64,000 nucleotides of DNA from Sunxiuqinia elliptica (GCF_900113005.1 NZ_FONW01000004.1:186001-250000), one strand, 5' to 3'. Numbered from the stretch's first letter, positions 1 to 9,144 are shown. The notes: generated from the sequence alone by a model not told the origin. Numbers and translations: made by a program.

Positions 1-929
1 TTAACATGAAACCCATTGATGGCTATCAAGTATACAATATCCTAAAAGATAGTGCTCTTACAAGTCGTATCCCATTCATTTTCATTACTGGCCGTTCCGA
101 ACTAAACGACATCCGTTTTGGCTTGGAGCTGGGTGTTGACGATTACATCGTCAAGCCATTTGAAAACGAAGAGCTTTTAAAATCTATAAAAGTAAGGATC
201 GAGAAATACGAGAAGTTAGTAAACATTGGTAAAAACGACTACAACACGCTCCTGAACCTATCCCCAAACGGAGTTTTTGTGTTTGATGGAGAAACGATTT
301 ACGAAACCAATAAAGCTTTTCACGATTTAACCGGATTGAGTGAAACAGAGGTTAAAAAAATTACCTTCAAGGATTTGATTACAAACAAACAATATGAGAA
401 AATTGAAGGTCGAATCATGAAATGCTCGAATGGCTTAAGTGGTAATTTTAGTGAAGAAATCCAGATAAAGACAGCTAACGGAAACTTCGAAAAATTTGTT
501 CTACATGTTTCTCCGAGCCAGAAATACAATGGTTTTACCTTACTCATTGGATTGCTTTCTCCTAAAGAACAAGCAGGAGAGCCGACGCAAATGGAATACC
601 AAAAGATTGTGAATATCCTTGAGGAAGAAAAGATTCACGTCTCGGGGCATTTAGCCAACAAACTGCATGAAGCTTTTGAGAATGGCAATGGCACCTCACA
701 TTCAATCACCACCACCACTTTAGTTGCCAAATCAGTCTTTTCTAAGAGAGAACAAGAAGTACTCACATTGTCTTGCAAAGGATTGCCAATTAAAATCATA
801 GCTGATCAATTGTCAATTTCTGACCGAACAGTTGAAAAACACAGAGCCAGTTTGATGGAAAAAACGGGCGCTAAAAATATTGTTGAAGTCATTATTTACG
901 CGCTAAAAAATGATTTAGTGGAAATTTAA
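1..929 (+). CDS. Response regulator with PAS and LuxR-type DNA-binding domains (5' truncated)
   Basis: The reading frame is open to the left edge, so the N-terminus and the phospho-acceptor Asp lie outside the window. What remains begins inside a receiver domain (KPIDGY, then FITG and the conserved VKPF lysine near the end of that domain). A PAS-like sensor domain follows (LLNLSPNGVFVFDG... ETNKAFHDLTGLSE). The C-terminus is a LuxR/GerE helix-turn-helix (FSKREQEVLTLSCKG, then SDRTVEKHRASLMEKTGAKN). The receiver-PAS-LuxR order fits a cytoplasmic transcriptional response regulator. The first ATG at 6 falls within the receiver domain and is not the true start. The target genes and partner kinase are not visible here. 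Confidence 0.9.
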   Translation, partial: NMKPIDGYQVYNILKDSALTSRIPFIFITGRSELNDIRFGLELGVDDYIVKPFENEELLKSIKVRIEKYEKLVNIGKNDYNTLLNLSPNGVFVFDGETIYETNKAFHDLTGLSETEVKKITFKDLITNKQYEKIEGRIMKCSNGLSGNFSEEIQIKTANGNFEKFVLHVSPSQKYNGFTLLIGLLSPKEQAGEPTQMEYQKIVNILEEEKIHVSGHLANKLHEAFENGNGTSHSITTTTLVAKSVFSKREQEVLTLSCKGLPIKIIADQLSISDRTVEKHRASLMEKTGAKNIVEVIIYALKNDLVEI

Positions 930-956
930 CCAAACACATTTCACAAGAACGAAATA

Positions 957-988
957 AAAATCCCGTCCATAACCGGACGGGATTTTTG
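957..988. terminator. Bidirectional rho-independent terminator
   Basis: A 9-bp perfect stem (ATCCCGTCC / GGACGGGAT, 960-968 with 975-983) has a 6-nt loop and is flanked by an A-run on the left and a T-run on the right. It lies between the convergent response regulator and sodC and can serve both. Confidence 0.85.
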
Positions 989-1014
989 TATATCTCTATT
1001 CTTGGAATAATCTG

Positions 1015-1635
1015 TTATTCGTGCTTTGCCACCCCAATTACTCCATAAGCAACCCGGGCACCAGCGGCTCCTGTAGGCTGAGAAGTTAGGTCATCCTCTC
1101 CGGCATGGACAATAATGGAACGCCCAATTATTGAGTGGGCTCCATTTAATTCAAGCATCTTATCGACCATCCGATAATGAGCTTTTCCATTTTCATCTGC
1201 CTCTAAATTTCCGAGGTCACCAACATGCCTTACGTGTGCATGAGGGCCACCATGATCTGTTCCATCGGGGTTAAAATGCCCGCCTGCACTTGTTCCATCA
1301 GGAGCCGAGCAATCTCCGTAGTGATGTACATGAAAACCATGTTTCCCAGGGGTTAATCCTTCTACTGTTGCCTCAACCACAACTCCTTCTGGAGAATCTG
1401 TAAACGTAACAATTCCAGTTACCTCATTCCCCGCTGTAGGATGAAGAACACAAATCGCTTTTTTAATCACCTCGGCCTTTGCATCATGATCATGCCCATG
1501 CCCATGATCGTGGCCATGGTCATGCTCGGCAACGACAGTACTTTTTTCCTTACTGCCCTGTTGCTGATTACAGGCCTGCCCAACAAACAAGATCGTGGCA
1601 AATGCCATCAAGTACAACAAATTTTTCTTTCTCAT
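1015..1635 (-). CDS. sodC: Cu/Zn superoxide dismutase, lipoprotein
   Basis: Dismutates superoxide outside the cytoplasm. A hydrophobic signal ends at a lipobox-like GQAC (Cys22). A His-rich linker follows (residues about 38-50, HDHGHDHGHGHDHD), possibly a metal-binding tail. The SodC domain shows GFHVHHYGDC, SAGGHFNP and HGGPHAHVRHVGDLGN, covering the copper and zinc histidines and the bridging His, and ends in GARVAYGVIG. In most SodC proteins the last motif carries a Cys (ACGVIG) that forms the conserved disulfide; here it is Tyr, while the Cys of GDCSAPDG remains. Another Cys (AICVLHP) might substitute, but that is a guess. The gene is monocistronic and convergent with the regulator. Confidence 0.93.
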   Translation of the reverse strand: MRKKNLLYLMAFATILFVGQACNQQQGSKEKSTVVAEHDHGHDHGHGHDHDAKAEVIKKAICVLHPTAGNEVTGIVTFTDSPEGVVVEATVEGLTPGKHGFHVHHYGDCSAPDGTSAGGHFNPDGTDHGGPHAHVRHVGDLGNLEADENGKAHYRMVDKMLELNGAHSIIGRSIIVHAGEDDLTSQPTGAAGARVAYGVIGVAKHE

Positions 1636-1698
1636 AATAAATTGATTTTAAATACATTCATTTTTAAGTATAAAATATAGCTCCAAGCCTGCGTTTAA

Positions 1699-2541
1699 TT
1701 AGAAGCAAGCAATTGGAACATCGGCTTGCTCAAATGCCTTTTCTAACAATCCCTTCTTGACTAAACTCGCCACCAAACCGGGACGTTGCTTTTCGACAAA
1801 CAGTATATCAGGCTCAAGCATTTTTGCATAGTCAAGATATTCTTCCTCAAAATCACCGGAATGAAATTCCTGATAATTAACACTTAAAGCATAAAAAAGA
1901 GATTCCATACTCACACGTGCCCCCTCGTCTACTCTTCTTTTATCATCTTCGGCAATATTAATCACTGGGGCCATTTTCAAGATCCAATCAGCGACGAATT
2001 GTTGCTTTTGAACTGAAAGATTGCCAAAGGCAGCTGGCATCAATACATTTGTCATTCGTTGAAAACAATAATTAGGAGGAACAACAAGAGCAACTCCCTC
2101 ATAGCTTTGGCAAGTTTCAACCAGCTCACTTTGCGACCCAAAAATCATGTTGTCTACTGCCTTATTGATAAGTAACAGCGAAGAGGTGTCGCGGTTTAAC
2201 TCTTCTAAAACTTTTTTCAGTATCTCATTTTCTTCAATTGTTTGCTTTAGCTTAATTGGGAAGTTTAAGCGTGATGTTTCTTGACATAACAGCTCATCTA
2301 ATTCCTTAGCAACATGGTATTTTTCCCGTTCAATAATTTCTCTATGCGAGAGTTTACTACCAGCTGCAATCGTTTGAGAGTCTGAATAACGACTAGTTAC
2401 GCCATGCACCACTCTCGGATCAATTACATGAAGGACTTCAACTTCTACCTCCAATTGTTTAGCGAGCTGCAAACCATATGGGATTATACCTTACTGTTCT
2501 CCTCGGATATCACTTACTACTATAATTCTCATATTCTTCAT
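1699..2541 (-). pseudogene. Universal stress protein (two-domain), interrupted by an in-frame TAA
   Basis: From ATG at 2541 the frame reads MKNMRIIVVSDIRGEQ, hits TAA (2493-2491), then continues in the same frame as GIIPYGLQLAKQLEVEVEVL... for about 260 residues to 1699. Both sides of the stop look like one Usp fold: the first beta strand, then the helix and strand carrying LHVIDPR. The total length near 280 residues suits the tandem-Usp proteins of Bacteroidota. Without the first strand, the part after the stop (possible TTG restart at 2472) would lack a complete first domain. It is divergent from the baeRF-like gene at 2819, so the two may share a regulatory region. A nonsense mutation is the simplest reading; sequencing error or reinitiation are alternatives. 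Confidence 0.75.
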
Positions 2542-2598
2542 TTTTTTATTTCTGAATTATCTTGGTATTTCGATTTATGTGTGCTTTTTTTCCACAGT

Positions 2599-2736
2599 TT
2601 ACCGGAAGTTTTTCCACAACTCAAGCTCTTCATCCTGCATCTTCCTCTCGAATACTTCGGCTGGCTTTACCTGACAATGGCGACCTACACGGATCTGCCT
2701 TTTAAATCTCTTGAAGATAGGAACAGAAGTTGTGCC
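2599..2736 (-). other. Possible eroded small coding sequence upstream of the stress protein
   Basis: On the minus strand a 45-codon open stretch with protein-like composition (VGRHCQVKPAEVFERKMQ then ELELWKNF) ends in TAA at 2599. It has no start codon: the same frame is preceded by TGA (2739-2737) and, before that, more coding-like residues (RGLAFAALSII). An ATG overlaps the TGA but in another frame. This looks like a small gene damaged by a stop or frameshift, lying just upstream of the broken stress-protein gene. I do not recognise the family. It may also be chance. Confidence 0.25.
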
Positions 2737-2818
2737 TCATATAATACTTAAAGCTGCAAATGCCAGTCCGCGAAACGAGTGATTTTAGTTAGAGTTAACT
2801 CCTATAAACAAATCAATT

Positions 2819-3958
2819 ATGACACTACTAGAAAAAGAAAAGTTAGATAAGCTTGCCGTTAAAAAACAAGATTTCTGTATCTCTATTTATATACCAACGC
2901 ACCAAAGTGGAGAGAACAAAGACAGTCTTATTCGATTAAAAAATCAATTATCTCAAATAGAAGACTCATTGCTTGAACTAGGGGTAAAATCATCGGAGCT
3001 TCAGCATTACACGGATCCAATTTACAGACTACCACAAGACTCCTCATTCTGGCGTCACCTGTCAAGAACGTTGGTTATCTTAAAAAGTCAGGATACTTTT
3101 ATTTGCCAACCATTTTCGTTTGAAACGAGGGAGTTCTCCATGGTTTCCGACCGCTTTTATTTACTTCCTCTTTTAGATGCCTATCGCCCAAATGAAGACT
3201 TCTACATTCTCCAGCTAAGCTTAAATCAAAATCAGCTCTTCCATGCGAATACACATGGATATACTCGGATTGAAACCGAAGGACACCTCCCTCAAAACAT
3301 CGAAACGGTCATTGGTAGCGACGTCAGGCAAAAATCTCTGCAATACAGAAGTGGCCAGACCCAATCCGGACATGGACTTTATCACGGAAAGGGCGAAGGG
3401 AAAGAGGACAAAGAAAAGGAAATCATCAAGTATTTACAGGCTGTTTCTGACGGAGTCAACCAGCTCATTGGGAATTCCGATCGGCCTTTGATTATTGCCT
3501 CTGTTGAACACATTTATGCCCATTTTAAACAACTCTCTGACTATAAAACAATCTTTCCAAAGTGTGTTGCCGGAAACTATGATAACGGGAACTCAGCCCA
3601 ACTTCACGCTAAGGCTTGTTCGCTACTTAAGTCATATTTTAATCAAAATAGAACAAACCGTAAAAAACAGTACGCCGAAATTAGTCAACAAACAACCACT
3701 GATTTAAATGAATTGCTTCTAGCTGCAAGTGGAGGAAGAATAGCTACTTTATTCATCAAAAAGGGAGTCAATACCTGGGGCTTTTTCGATGTTGAAAATG
3801 GGATTATTAAGGTTCATGAAGAAAAAGAGCCCTTGGACTATTGTCTACTGGATGATGCGGCGAAGTCAACATTCAGACAAGGTGGACAGGTATTCATTGA
3901 ACAGGAAGATGAACTTCCTGTTACAACAGCTGCTGCCAATGCCGTTTTAAGGTACTGA
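2819..3958 (+). CDS. baeRF-family protein (bacterial archaeo-eukaryotic release-factor-like, family 7 type)
   Basis: 379 residues. The N-terminus carries CISIYIPTHQSGE, and the centre has the stretch SGHGLYHGKGEGKEDKEKE followed by a domain with PLIIASVEHIYAHFKQ and CVAGNYDNGN. This layout matches the baeRF proteins, which resemble the eRF1 fold and are predicted to act on ribosomes under stress; no activity is established for this subgroup. The C-terminal part (LNELLLAASGGRIATLFI ... VFIEQEDELP) resembles the third eRF1-like domain. It is divergent from the universal stress protein gene; such genes often neighbour stress genes in Bacteroidota (recalled, not checked). The ATG at 2819 follows a 277-bp intergenic region. 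Confidence 0.7.
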   Translation: MTLLEKEKLDKLAVKKQDFCISIYIPTHQSGENKDSLIRLKNQLSQIEDSLLELGVKSSELQHYTDPIYRLPQDSSFWRHLSRTLVILKSQDTFICQPFSFETREFSMVSDRFYLLPLLDAYRPNEDFYILQLSLNQNQLFHANTHGYTRIETEGHLPQNIETVIGSDVRQKSLQYRSGQTQSGHGLYHGKGEGKEDKEKEIIKYLQAVSDGVNQLIGNSDRPLIIASVEHIYAHFKQLSDYKTIFPKCVAGNYDNGNSAQLHAKACSLLKSYFNQNRTNRKKQYAEISQQTTTDLNELLLAASGGRIATLFIKKGVNTWGFFDVENGIIKVHEEKEPLDYCLLDDAAKSTFRQGGQVFIEQEDELPVTTAAANAVLRY

Positions 3959-4036
3959 CTCAAAAAATAGGTATCTTGCCCACAAGCAAAGAATTCGCAG
4001 AAGTTGAAAAAACATAAGCAAAGAAACTTGAATACC

Positions 4037-4744
4037 ATGAATGTACTGATTACCGGAATAAGTTCAGGGCTTGGAGAAGGCCTGGCCTTATTCTACCTTC
4101 AAAATGGCCATACTGTCTATGGTATTAGCCGCAAACACAATCCCAAGCTCGAAACATTCTCCCAATTTCATTTCTTGGCACAGGATCTAAGTAAGTTCGA
4201 AGAAACCGCCAAAGAAGTAAGCCAATTTCTTCAACCCGTCAACCAACTTGACTTAGTAGTCTTAAATGCAGGTATTTTAAATGAAATAAAAGACTTAAGG
4301 GATACCGATCTCAATGAGATTAAACAAGTTATGGACGTAAATGTATGGGCCAATAAGCAACTCATTGAAACACTTTTTGCCCAAATCGATACAATCAAAC
4401 AAGTTGTTGCCATCTCTTCCGGCGCCTCCGTGAGTGGTGCTCGTGGATGGAATGCCTATTCGCTGTCAAAAGCAACACTCAACATGCTAATCAACCTTTA
4501 CGCTAACGAGTTACCCAAAACTCACTTTTGTGCTTTAGCTCCTGGATTGATAGATACGGGCATGCAAGACTACATCTATAGCCTGCCCGATGAAGACAAG
4601 TTTCCGGTTGTTAAACGTTTAAAACAAGCCAAAGGCACCGACCTCATGCCTACCGGAGAAAAAGCAGCTTATAAAATTGCTGCTGCCATTGAAAAAGTCA
4701 GGGAGATGGAAAGTGGTCTTTTTCAAGATGTCCGAAAAATCTAA
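4037..4744 (+). CDS. Short-chain dehydrogenase/reductase family oxidoreductase
   Basis: A classical cytoplasmic SDR of 235 residues. It has the N-terminal nucleotide-binding glycine motif TGISSGLG, the structural VLNAGI, the catalytic Ser in AISSGAS and the YSLSK catalytic Tyr/Lys pair. The ATG at 4037 (MNVLITG) fits SDR proteins; an upstream in-frame start at 4004 would add 11 charged residues with no fold role. The substrate cannot be inferred. It follows the baeRF gene by 78 bp on the same strand and may share its transcript. Confidence 0.88.
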   Translation: MNVLITGISSGLGEGLALFYLQNGHTVYGISRKHNPKLETFSQFHFLAQDLSKFEETAKEVSQFLQPVNQLDLVVLNAGILNEIKDLRDTDLNEIKQVMDVNVWANKQLIETLFAQIDTIKQVVAISSGASVSGARGWNAYSLSKATLNMLINLYANELPKTHFCALAPGLIDTGMQDYIYSLPDEDKFPVVKRLKQAKGTDLMPTGEKAAYKIAAAIEKVREMESGLFQDVRKI

Positions 4745-4795
4745 AACCGGCTCGCCAACAAGAAACTAGCCCATCCAAATCATTCAAAAAAATGC

Positions 4796-4826
4796 TTTGT
4801 AGAATCACAAATAATTTCTAATTTTG
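4796..4826 (+). promoter_or_regulatory. Bacteroidota sigma-70-type promoter of the rpsF operon
   Basis: TTTG (4796-4799), a 19-bp spacer and TAATTTTG (4819-4826) match the Bacteroidota consensus TTTG-N19-TAnnTTTG exactly. Predicted transcription starts near 4833, leaving a roughly 48-nt AT-rich leader before rpsF. I see no clear CCG-containing S6:S18-binding stem in that leader. Confidence 0.75.
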
Positions 4827-4880
4827 CGCGACCATATTTTATGGGTATCAACTATTAATGTTTAATAAATTAGATGTTTT

Positions 4881-5234
4881 ATGAAAAACCAGTATGAAAC
4901 CGTTTTCATTGCAACTCCCGTTTTATCTGACGTACAGATAAAGGAAGCGGTAAGTAAGTTCAGAGACATCATCACCGGCGACGGTGGCGAAATTGTCAAT
5001 GAAGAAGACTGGGGATTACGCAAATTAGCTTATCCCATTCAGAAAAAAAGCACCGGTTTTTATCACTTAATCGAATTTACGGCAGAGCCTTCTTTGATTG
5101 AGAAATTAGAAACCCAGTACAGACGTGACGAGCGTATCATTCGCTTCCTGACTTTCAAACAGGACAAATACGCTGCTGAGTACAGTGAGAAGAGAAGAAA
5201 TAACTTGAAAGCTAAATCTGAAAAGGAGAAATAA
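4881..5234 (+). CDS. rpsF: 30S ribosomal protein S6
   Basis: 117 residues with the typical S6 start ([14 protein letters not shown]), the strand pair [20 protein letters not shown] and [12 protein letters not shown]-like region ([13 protein letters not shown]). The C-terminal tail is basic ([13 protein letters not shown]). S6 binds S18 in the 30S platform. First gene of the rpsF-rpsR-rplI operon, 3 bp before rpsR. Confidence 0.98.
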   Translation: MKNQYETVFIATPVLSDVQIKEAVSKFRDIITGDGGEIVNEEDWGLRKLAYPIQKKSTGFYHLIEFTAEPSLIEKLETQYRRDERIIRFLTFKQDKYAAEYSEKRRNNLKAKSEKEK

Positions 5235-5237
5235 GCT

Positions 5238-5507
5238 ATGGCTAACAATCAAAGTGAAATCAGGTACCTGACTCCCCCGTCAGTAGAGATTAAAAAGAAA
5301 AAGTACTGCCGCTTTAAAAAGAACAAAATTAAGTACGTCGATTACAAAGATCCTGAGTTCTTGAAGAAATTCTTGAACGAACAAGGACGGATTCTTCCTC
5401 GTCGTATTACCGGTACTTCATTGAAATACCAACGTAAAGTGGCCAAAGCAGTAAAAAGAGCTCGTCATTTAGCGATGCTTCCCTACTTAACAGATATGTT
5501 GAAATAA
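5238..5507 (+). CDS. rpsR: 30S ribosomal protein S18
   Basis: 89 residues with the S18 signatures [19 protein letters not shown] and [20 protein letters not shown], followed by ARHLAMLPY. The single Cys in KYCRF is the vestige of the zinc-binding site. It follows rpsF after 3 bp and precedes rplI by 18 bp, the standard arrangement in Bacteroidota. Confidence 0.98.
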   Translation: MANNQSEIRYLTPPSVEIKKKKYCRFKKNKIKYVDYKDPEFLKKFLNEQGRILPRRITGTSLKYQRKVAKAVKRARHLAMLPYLTDMLK

Positions 5508-5525
5508 TTTAAAGATTGAAAACAA

Positions 5526-5975
5526 ATGGAAATCATTTTATTACAAGATATTCAGAATTTAGGGAGCAAAGACGATCTAGTTACTGTTAAAGATGGTTAC
5601 GGTCGTAATTACTTAATCCCTAACAAAATGGCGATTGTCGCCACTGAATCAGCAAAAAAAGTGCTGGCTGAAAACACAAAACAACGTGCTCACAAAGAAG
5701 CCAAATTGAAAGAGGAGGCTTTAACTCTTGCTGAGAAATTGCAAGGCAAGCAAGTTGTTATTGCAACTAAAACCAGCGCAACCGGTAAAATCTTTGGTTC
5801 TGTTAATACCATTCAGTTAGCTGAAGCGATTAACAAAAAAGGTTTTGAAATTGACCGGAAGCAAATCAAAATTGCTGAAGATACAATTAAGGAAGTTGGT
5901 AAATACACAGCCAAAATTAAACTACACAAAGAAGTTGTTGTTGATTTTGACTTTGAAGTAGTTACCGAAGAGTAA
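5526..5975 (+). CDS. rplI: 50S ribosomal protein L9
   Basis: 149 residues. The N-terminal RNA-binding domain reads MEIILLQDIQNLGSKDDLV with GYGRNYLIPNKMA. A long connecting helix rich in Lys and Glu (residues about 45-75) leads to the C-terminal domain with GKIFGSVNTIQLAEAI. Length and domain order are normal. Last gene of the ribosomal operon, followed by a terminator. Confidence 0.98.
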   Translation: MEIILLQDIQNLGSKDDLVTVKDGYGRNYLIPNKMAIVATESAKKVLAENTKQRAHKEAKLKEEALTLAEKLQGKQVVIATKTSATGKIFGSVNTIQLAEAINKKGFEIDRKQIKIAEDTIKEVGKYTAKIKLHKEVVVDFDFEVVTEE

Positions 5976-6014
5976 TCACACACACAGAACAAACACATTT
6001 TTTCAAACAGATAG

Positions 6015-6043
6015 AAAGCCATCCTTTTCCGGATGGCTTTTTT
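6015..6043. terminator. Bidirectional rho-independent terminator after rplI
   Basis: Perfect 10-bp stem AAAGCCATCC / GGATGGCTTT (6015-6024 with 6031-6040), loop TTTTCC, then a T-run. The A-rich left arm also makes it usable for the convergent gene at 6050. Confidence 0.85.
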
Positions 6044-6049
6044 ATGTGC

Positions 6050-6772
6050 TTATGATTCGTTTTCATTATTAATAATGATGCCTTTATTCTTCATGATATT
6101 AATAATGGCATCGACAATATAGTCGTCCTGCATGGTGGCATAATTAAAAATCAAATCAAAATCGTTGTTGTTCATCTTTTGCCCATTAACATGCTCAACA
6201 AACAAATCCCGCTGCCGATCGATCTCCAAAACATATTCTTGCGCTTCATCCTTCGACATGTTACTGATTTGCATAATTCGGTTGATACGCCAATCCAAAG
6301 GAGCCTGCAGCTTAATGCTTAGCTTGTGCGAAATATCGCGTGCAATTGAGCCCGCAGCCCTTCCAACAATGATAAAGTTACCCACCTCGGCAATTCTTAA
6401 AATAACGTTCCGAACCGTATCAATCACTTGCTGATCCTCTGCATCGTACACCTTATCTGTTGAAAAAGCGGTAGTCACCTCATGCAAATTCATTTTTGCT
6501 TCCGATAGAAACACATTTTTAACCCGCCCCGGATCCATCTCCAACTCCTGTGCAGCTTCCTCGATAATTTCCTTACTCACCCAGCGCCATTCAACATCGG
6601 TTTTGGTCTCTGAATGATAGCTATACCCTGAAAGAATTTTGGATAGCTTAATGGCTATTCGTTTGGCAGAACAACCGCACTCACGCGAAATCATAATCAC
6701 TGGTCCTGGGTATTTGGTCTTTTTTTGTTGACTGGTTGCTCCCAGCAAAAAGTTACTCAAAAAGTTCTTCAT
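6050..6772 (-). CDS. Cytidylate-kinase-like family protein
   Basis: 240 residues resembling the Cytidylate_kin2 family (P-loop NTP kinase fold). The N-terminus has VIMISRECGCSAKRIAIKLS in place of a classical GxxGxGK loop. The core has FIIVGRAAGSIARD, the region that holds the LID/base contacts in kinases of this class, then RINRIMQISNMSKDEAQEYVLEIDRQR. The family is distinct from true Cmk and its natural substrate is not settled. The gene is convergent with rplI and divergent from the Gfo/Idh/MocA gene. Confidence 0.75.
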   Translation of the reverse strand: MKNFLSNFLLGATSQQKKTKYPGPVIMISRECGCSAKRIAIKLSKILSGYSYHSETKTDVEWRWVSKEIIEEAAQELEMDPGRVKNVFLSEAKMNLHEVTTAFSTDKVYDAEDQQVIDTVRNVILRIAEVGNFIIVGRAAGSIARDISHKLSIKLQAPLDWRINRIMQISNMSKDEAQEYVLEIDRQRDLFVEHVNGQKMNNNDFDLIFNYATMQDDYIVDAIINIMKNKGIIINNENES

Positions 6773-6930
6773 ATCGTTTTGGTTTTTATTGCTTAAATAC
6801 GTTTACTAAAACTACAACTTACAAACGAAACAAATCAGTAAAAGTGTTCTACAATACCTGATTTCATTGATGTTTTAAAACAATTCTACGGAACTGCAAT
6901 CATTTTAGTATCTTGCCCAAAACTTTGATT

Positions 6931-7980
6931 ATGGAAAAAATAATTCAAGTAGCGCTGGCCTCCTTTGGCATGTCTGGAAAGGTTTTTCACGGACCAAGCC
7001 TGAAAGTAAATCAAGGCTTTCGGGTTCATTCCATACTGGAACGGACAAAAAATCAATCACTTGAATTATTTCCCGAAGCTAAAATAGTCAGAAGTTTCGC
7101 TGAGCTTCTGCAACAATCAGAAGTTGACTTGGTCATTATCAATACGCCAGATCAGTTCCATTTTGACATGTGTAAACAAGCGCTAAATGCCGGCAAACAT
7201 GTGGTTGTTGAAAAGCCATTTACGCATACAATCGAGCAAGCTGATTGTCTGATAGACCTCGCACACCAAAAAAACAGGATCCTTTCAGTCTATCAAAACC
7301 GGCGATGGGATGGCGATTTCTTAACGGTTAAGAAAATACTGGGAAATGGCATGCTCGGGCGTCTGGTTGAGTTTGAATCTCATTTTGATCGTTACCGCAA
7401 CTTCATTCAGGCCAATACCTGGAAAGAAACCAGCGATGAGCGAAACGGAGTTCTTTTTAATCTCGGATCGCATATGGTCGATCAAATACTTCAACTTTTT
7501 GGAACTCCACGAACAGTCACGGCACACCTGGATAAGCTCCGCAAGGGAAGCTTGGTTGATGACTACTATGACCTTCGATTTCAATACGAGGACTTTGCTG
7601 CAATCTTGAAATCATCCTACCTCGTGAGAGAACCCGGACCACGCTATAGCCTGCACGGCACACATGGGTCTTTTCATAAATGGGGAATCGATCCGCAGGA
7701 GGAGTTACTCAAAAAAGGACATCTTCCTAACGAAGATAACTGGGGACAAGAGCCTTCCGAAGCTTGGGGTACAATCAATACCGAGTGGCATGGACTCCAT
7801 CATCAGGGAAAAATTGAAACCATTCCTGGAGACTATAAAATTTTCTATGAAAATATCTATGAAGCAATTGCTTTAGGAAAAGAGCTGGCCGTGAAGGCAG
7901 AACAAAGCAGAGAAGTTATTCAGCTACTTGACTACTGTCTGCAAAGCAACGAGGAAAAAAGAACAATTCCAATCCGTTAA
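6931..7980 (+). CDS. Gfo/Idh/MocA family oxidoreductase
   Basis: 349 residues. The N-terminal Rossmann half carries VALASFGMSGKVFHGP and VDLVIINTPDQFHFDM. The hallmark EKP motif appears as GKHVVVEKPFTHT, and the C-terminal half begins near LVEFESHFDRYR with NLGSHMVDQILQLFG. Members oxidise or reduce sugars and inositols with NAD(P). Start chosen at ATG 6931; an upstream TTG at 6913 would add six residues. It stands alone between divergent and convergent neighbours, so the substrate is not indicated. Confidence 0.9.
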   Translation: MEKIIQVALASFGMSGKVFHGPSLKVNQGFRVHSILERTKNQSLELFPEAKIVRSFAELLQQSEVDLVIINTPDQFHFDMCKQALNAGKHVVVEKPFTHTIEQADCLIDLAHQKNRILSVYQNRRWDGDFLTVKKILGNGMLGRLVEFESHFDRYRNFIQANTWKETSDERNGVLFNLGSHMVDQILQLFGTPRTVTAHLDKLRKGSLVDDYYDLRFQYEDFAAILKSSYLVREPGPRYSLHGTHGSFHKWGIDPQEELLKKGHLPNEDNWGQEPSEAWGTINTEWHGLHHQGKIETIPGDYKIFYENIYEAIALGKELAVKAEQSREVIQLLDYCLQSNEEKRTIPIR

Positions 7981-8059
7981 TTTATACTCTGTCAGAAATT
8001 CATAGCCTCAATCCCCCATCTAATACTCCAACATTCTCATCCTCTGATCTTCCAGGGGT

Positions 8060-8989
8060 CTAGTCCCACTCCAGTTTTTGAAGATCTTTCAGCACGCGCT
8101 TTTCATTCAGTCTTCCGGTATATAAAACCACGGCATATTTAAGTACCAAAGGAGTAACTTTAGACAAGGCAACCGGTTCTCTTCCCGGCCAAACAGCATT
8201 TTGCATGCTCTCCTTATTCCGCAAAATCCATTGCGTACTTGTATCAAACGAGTTGGCCGAATAAATCAAAACACCACCATGATGCCCATTCTTAGCCATT
8301 GAACCACTAACATTCATATACTTTCCGGCTTGTACTGCATTCTTATGAGGTTCAACTTTTTTTCCTTCCGAAGAAAAACGGACATCGTCTGGCAAATCAA
8401 TCCGAGCTGAAAATCCGCCATAACCTTTCGAGTCATCGGAGCCCCCAAGCATCAGTCCATTTACCTGCGACCGCAGCTGAATGCGAAACTGAATAATCCG
8501 GTAATTTCTTCGCTGCTCAAAAAAGCTGACCGTTGCCTTTTCTTCGACAAAAGGACGAGCTCCTGCCGCGTACTTAGGCGATTTCCAATGCACAATCGTC
8601 TTCATCATTGCCATTCCTTGTGGAAGACGAAAAAATTCAACACTTTTCACATCATGGATAAAATCAGAAAGTGTCCATTGATCGCCAATTGAAGTGCCAT
8701 CAATTAGGACTTGATGCCAAGCCCAAAAGATTCCCCGATGATGAATATGATCTTCCGGAGCATTCTCGGTAATAACGGTTCCATCGGGCAAATAAACCGG
8801 ATGAAAGTAGTTTGCTCTGCCCTTATCCAGGTTCATTGCCGGCGCTTCCTTAGCATAAAAGGCCACCTTTTGATCACCTTCAGTAATCAAAATACCATCA
8901 CCTTCTCGCTTCATGCTCATCTGAGCCGAGACAAGACAGGGCATTAACAGACTGATTATAAGAAATAAATATGGAGCTTTATTTTTCAT
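8060..8989 (-). CDS. PmoA-like (DUF6807) family secreted protein
   Basis: 309 residues with an N-terminal signal peptide (FLIISLLMPCLVSAQ). The core shows ANYFHPVYLPDGTVITE, then PEDHIHHRGIFWAWHQ, the His-rich signature of this family, which is named after methane oxygenase PmoA but unrelated in function. In Bacteroidota these proteins occur among sugar-catabolic and oxidoreductase genes; no biochemical role is established. It is convergent with the Gfo/Idh/MocA gene, a common partner class. Confidence 0.8.
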   Translation of the reverse strand: MKNKAPYLFLIISLLMPCLVSAQMSMKREGDGILITEGDQKVAFYAKEAPAMNLDKGRANYFHPVYLPDGTVITENAPEDHIHHRGIFWAWHQVLIDGTSIGDQWTLSDFIHDVKSVEFFRLPQGMAMMKTIVHWKSPKYAAGARPFVEEKATVSFFEQRRNYRIIQFRIQLRSQVNGLMLGGSDDSKGYGGFSARIDLPDDVRFSSEGKKVEPHKNAVQAGKYMNVSGSMAKNGHHGGVLIYSANSFDTSTQWILRNKESMQNAVWPGREPVALSKVTPLVLKYAVVLYTGRLNEKRVLKDLQKLEWD

Positions 8990-9144
8990 AGTTGGTTTAG
9001 CAAAAGCTTCTGCTTAACAGAAGTTATTAGCTTGACTAAGATATAAAATTGCCCACACCAACCGATATTTCTCTGCGCTTTATTTCATGTTCTAAAACTT
9101 AAGAAGTACCCCCTTTGTTTTTTCCTTCTTCTAAACGCTCCATT

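Noticed and set aside
4827-4880. S6:S18 autoregulatory RNA leader upstream of rpsF
   Set aside because: The short AT-rich leader has no clear conserved CCG-containing stem-loop, so I do not call it.
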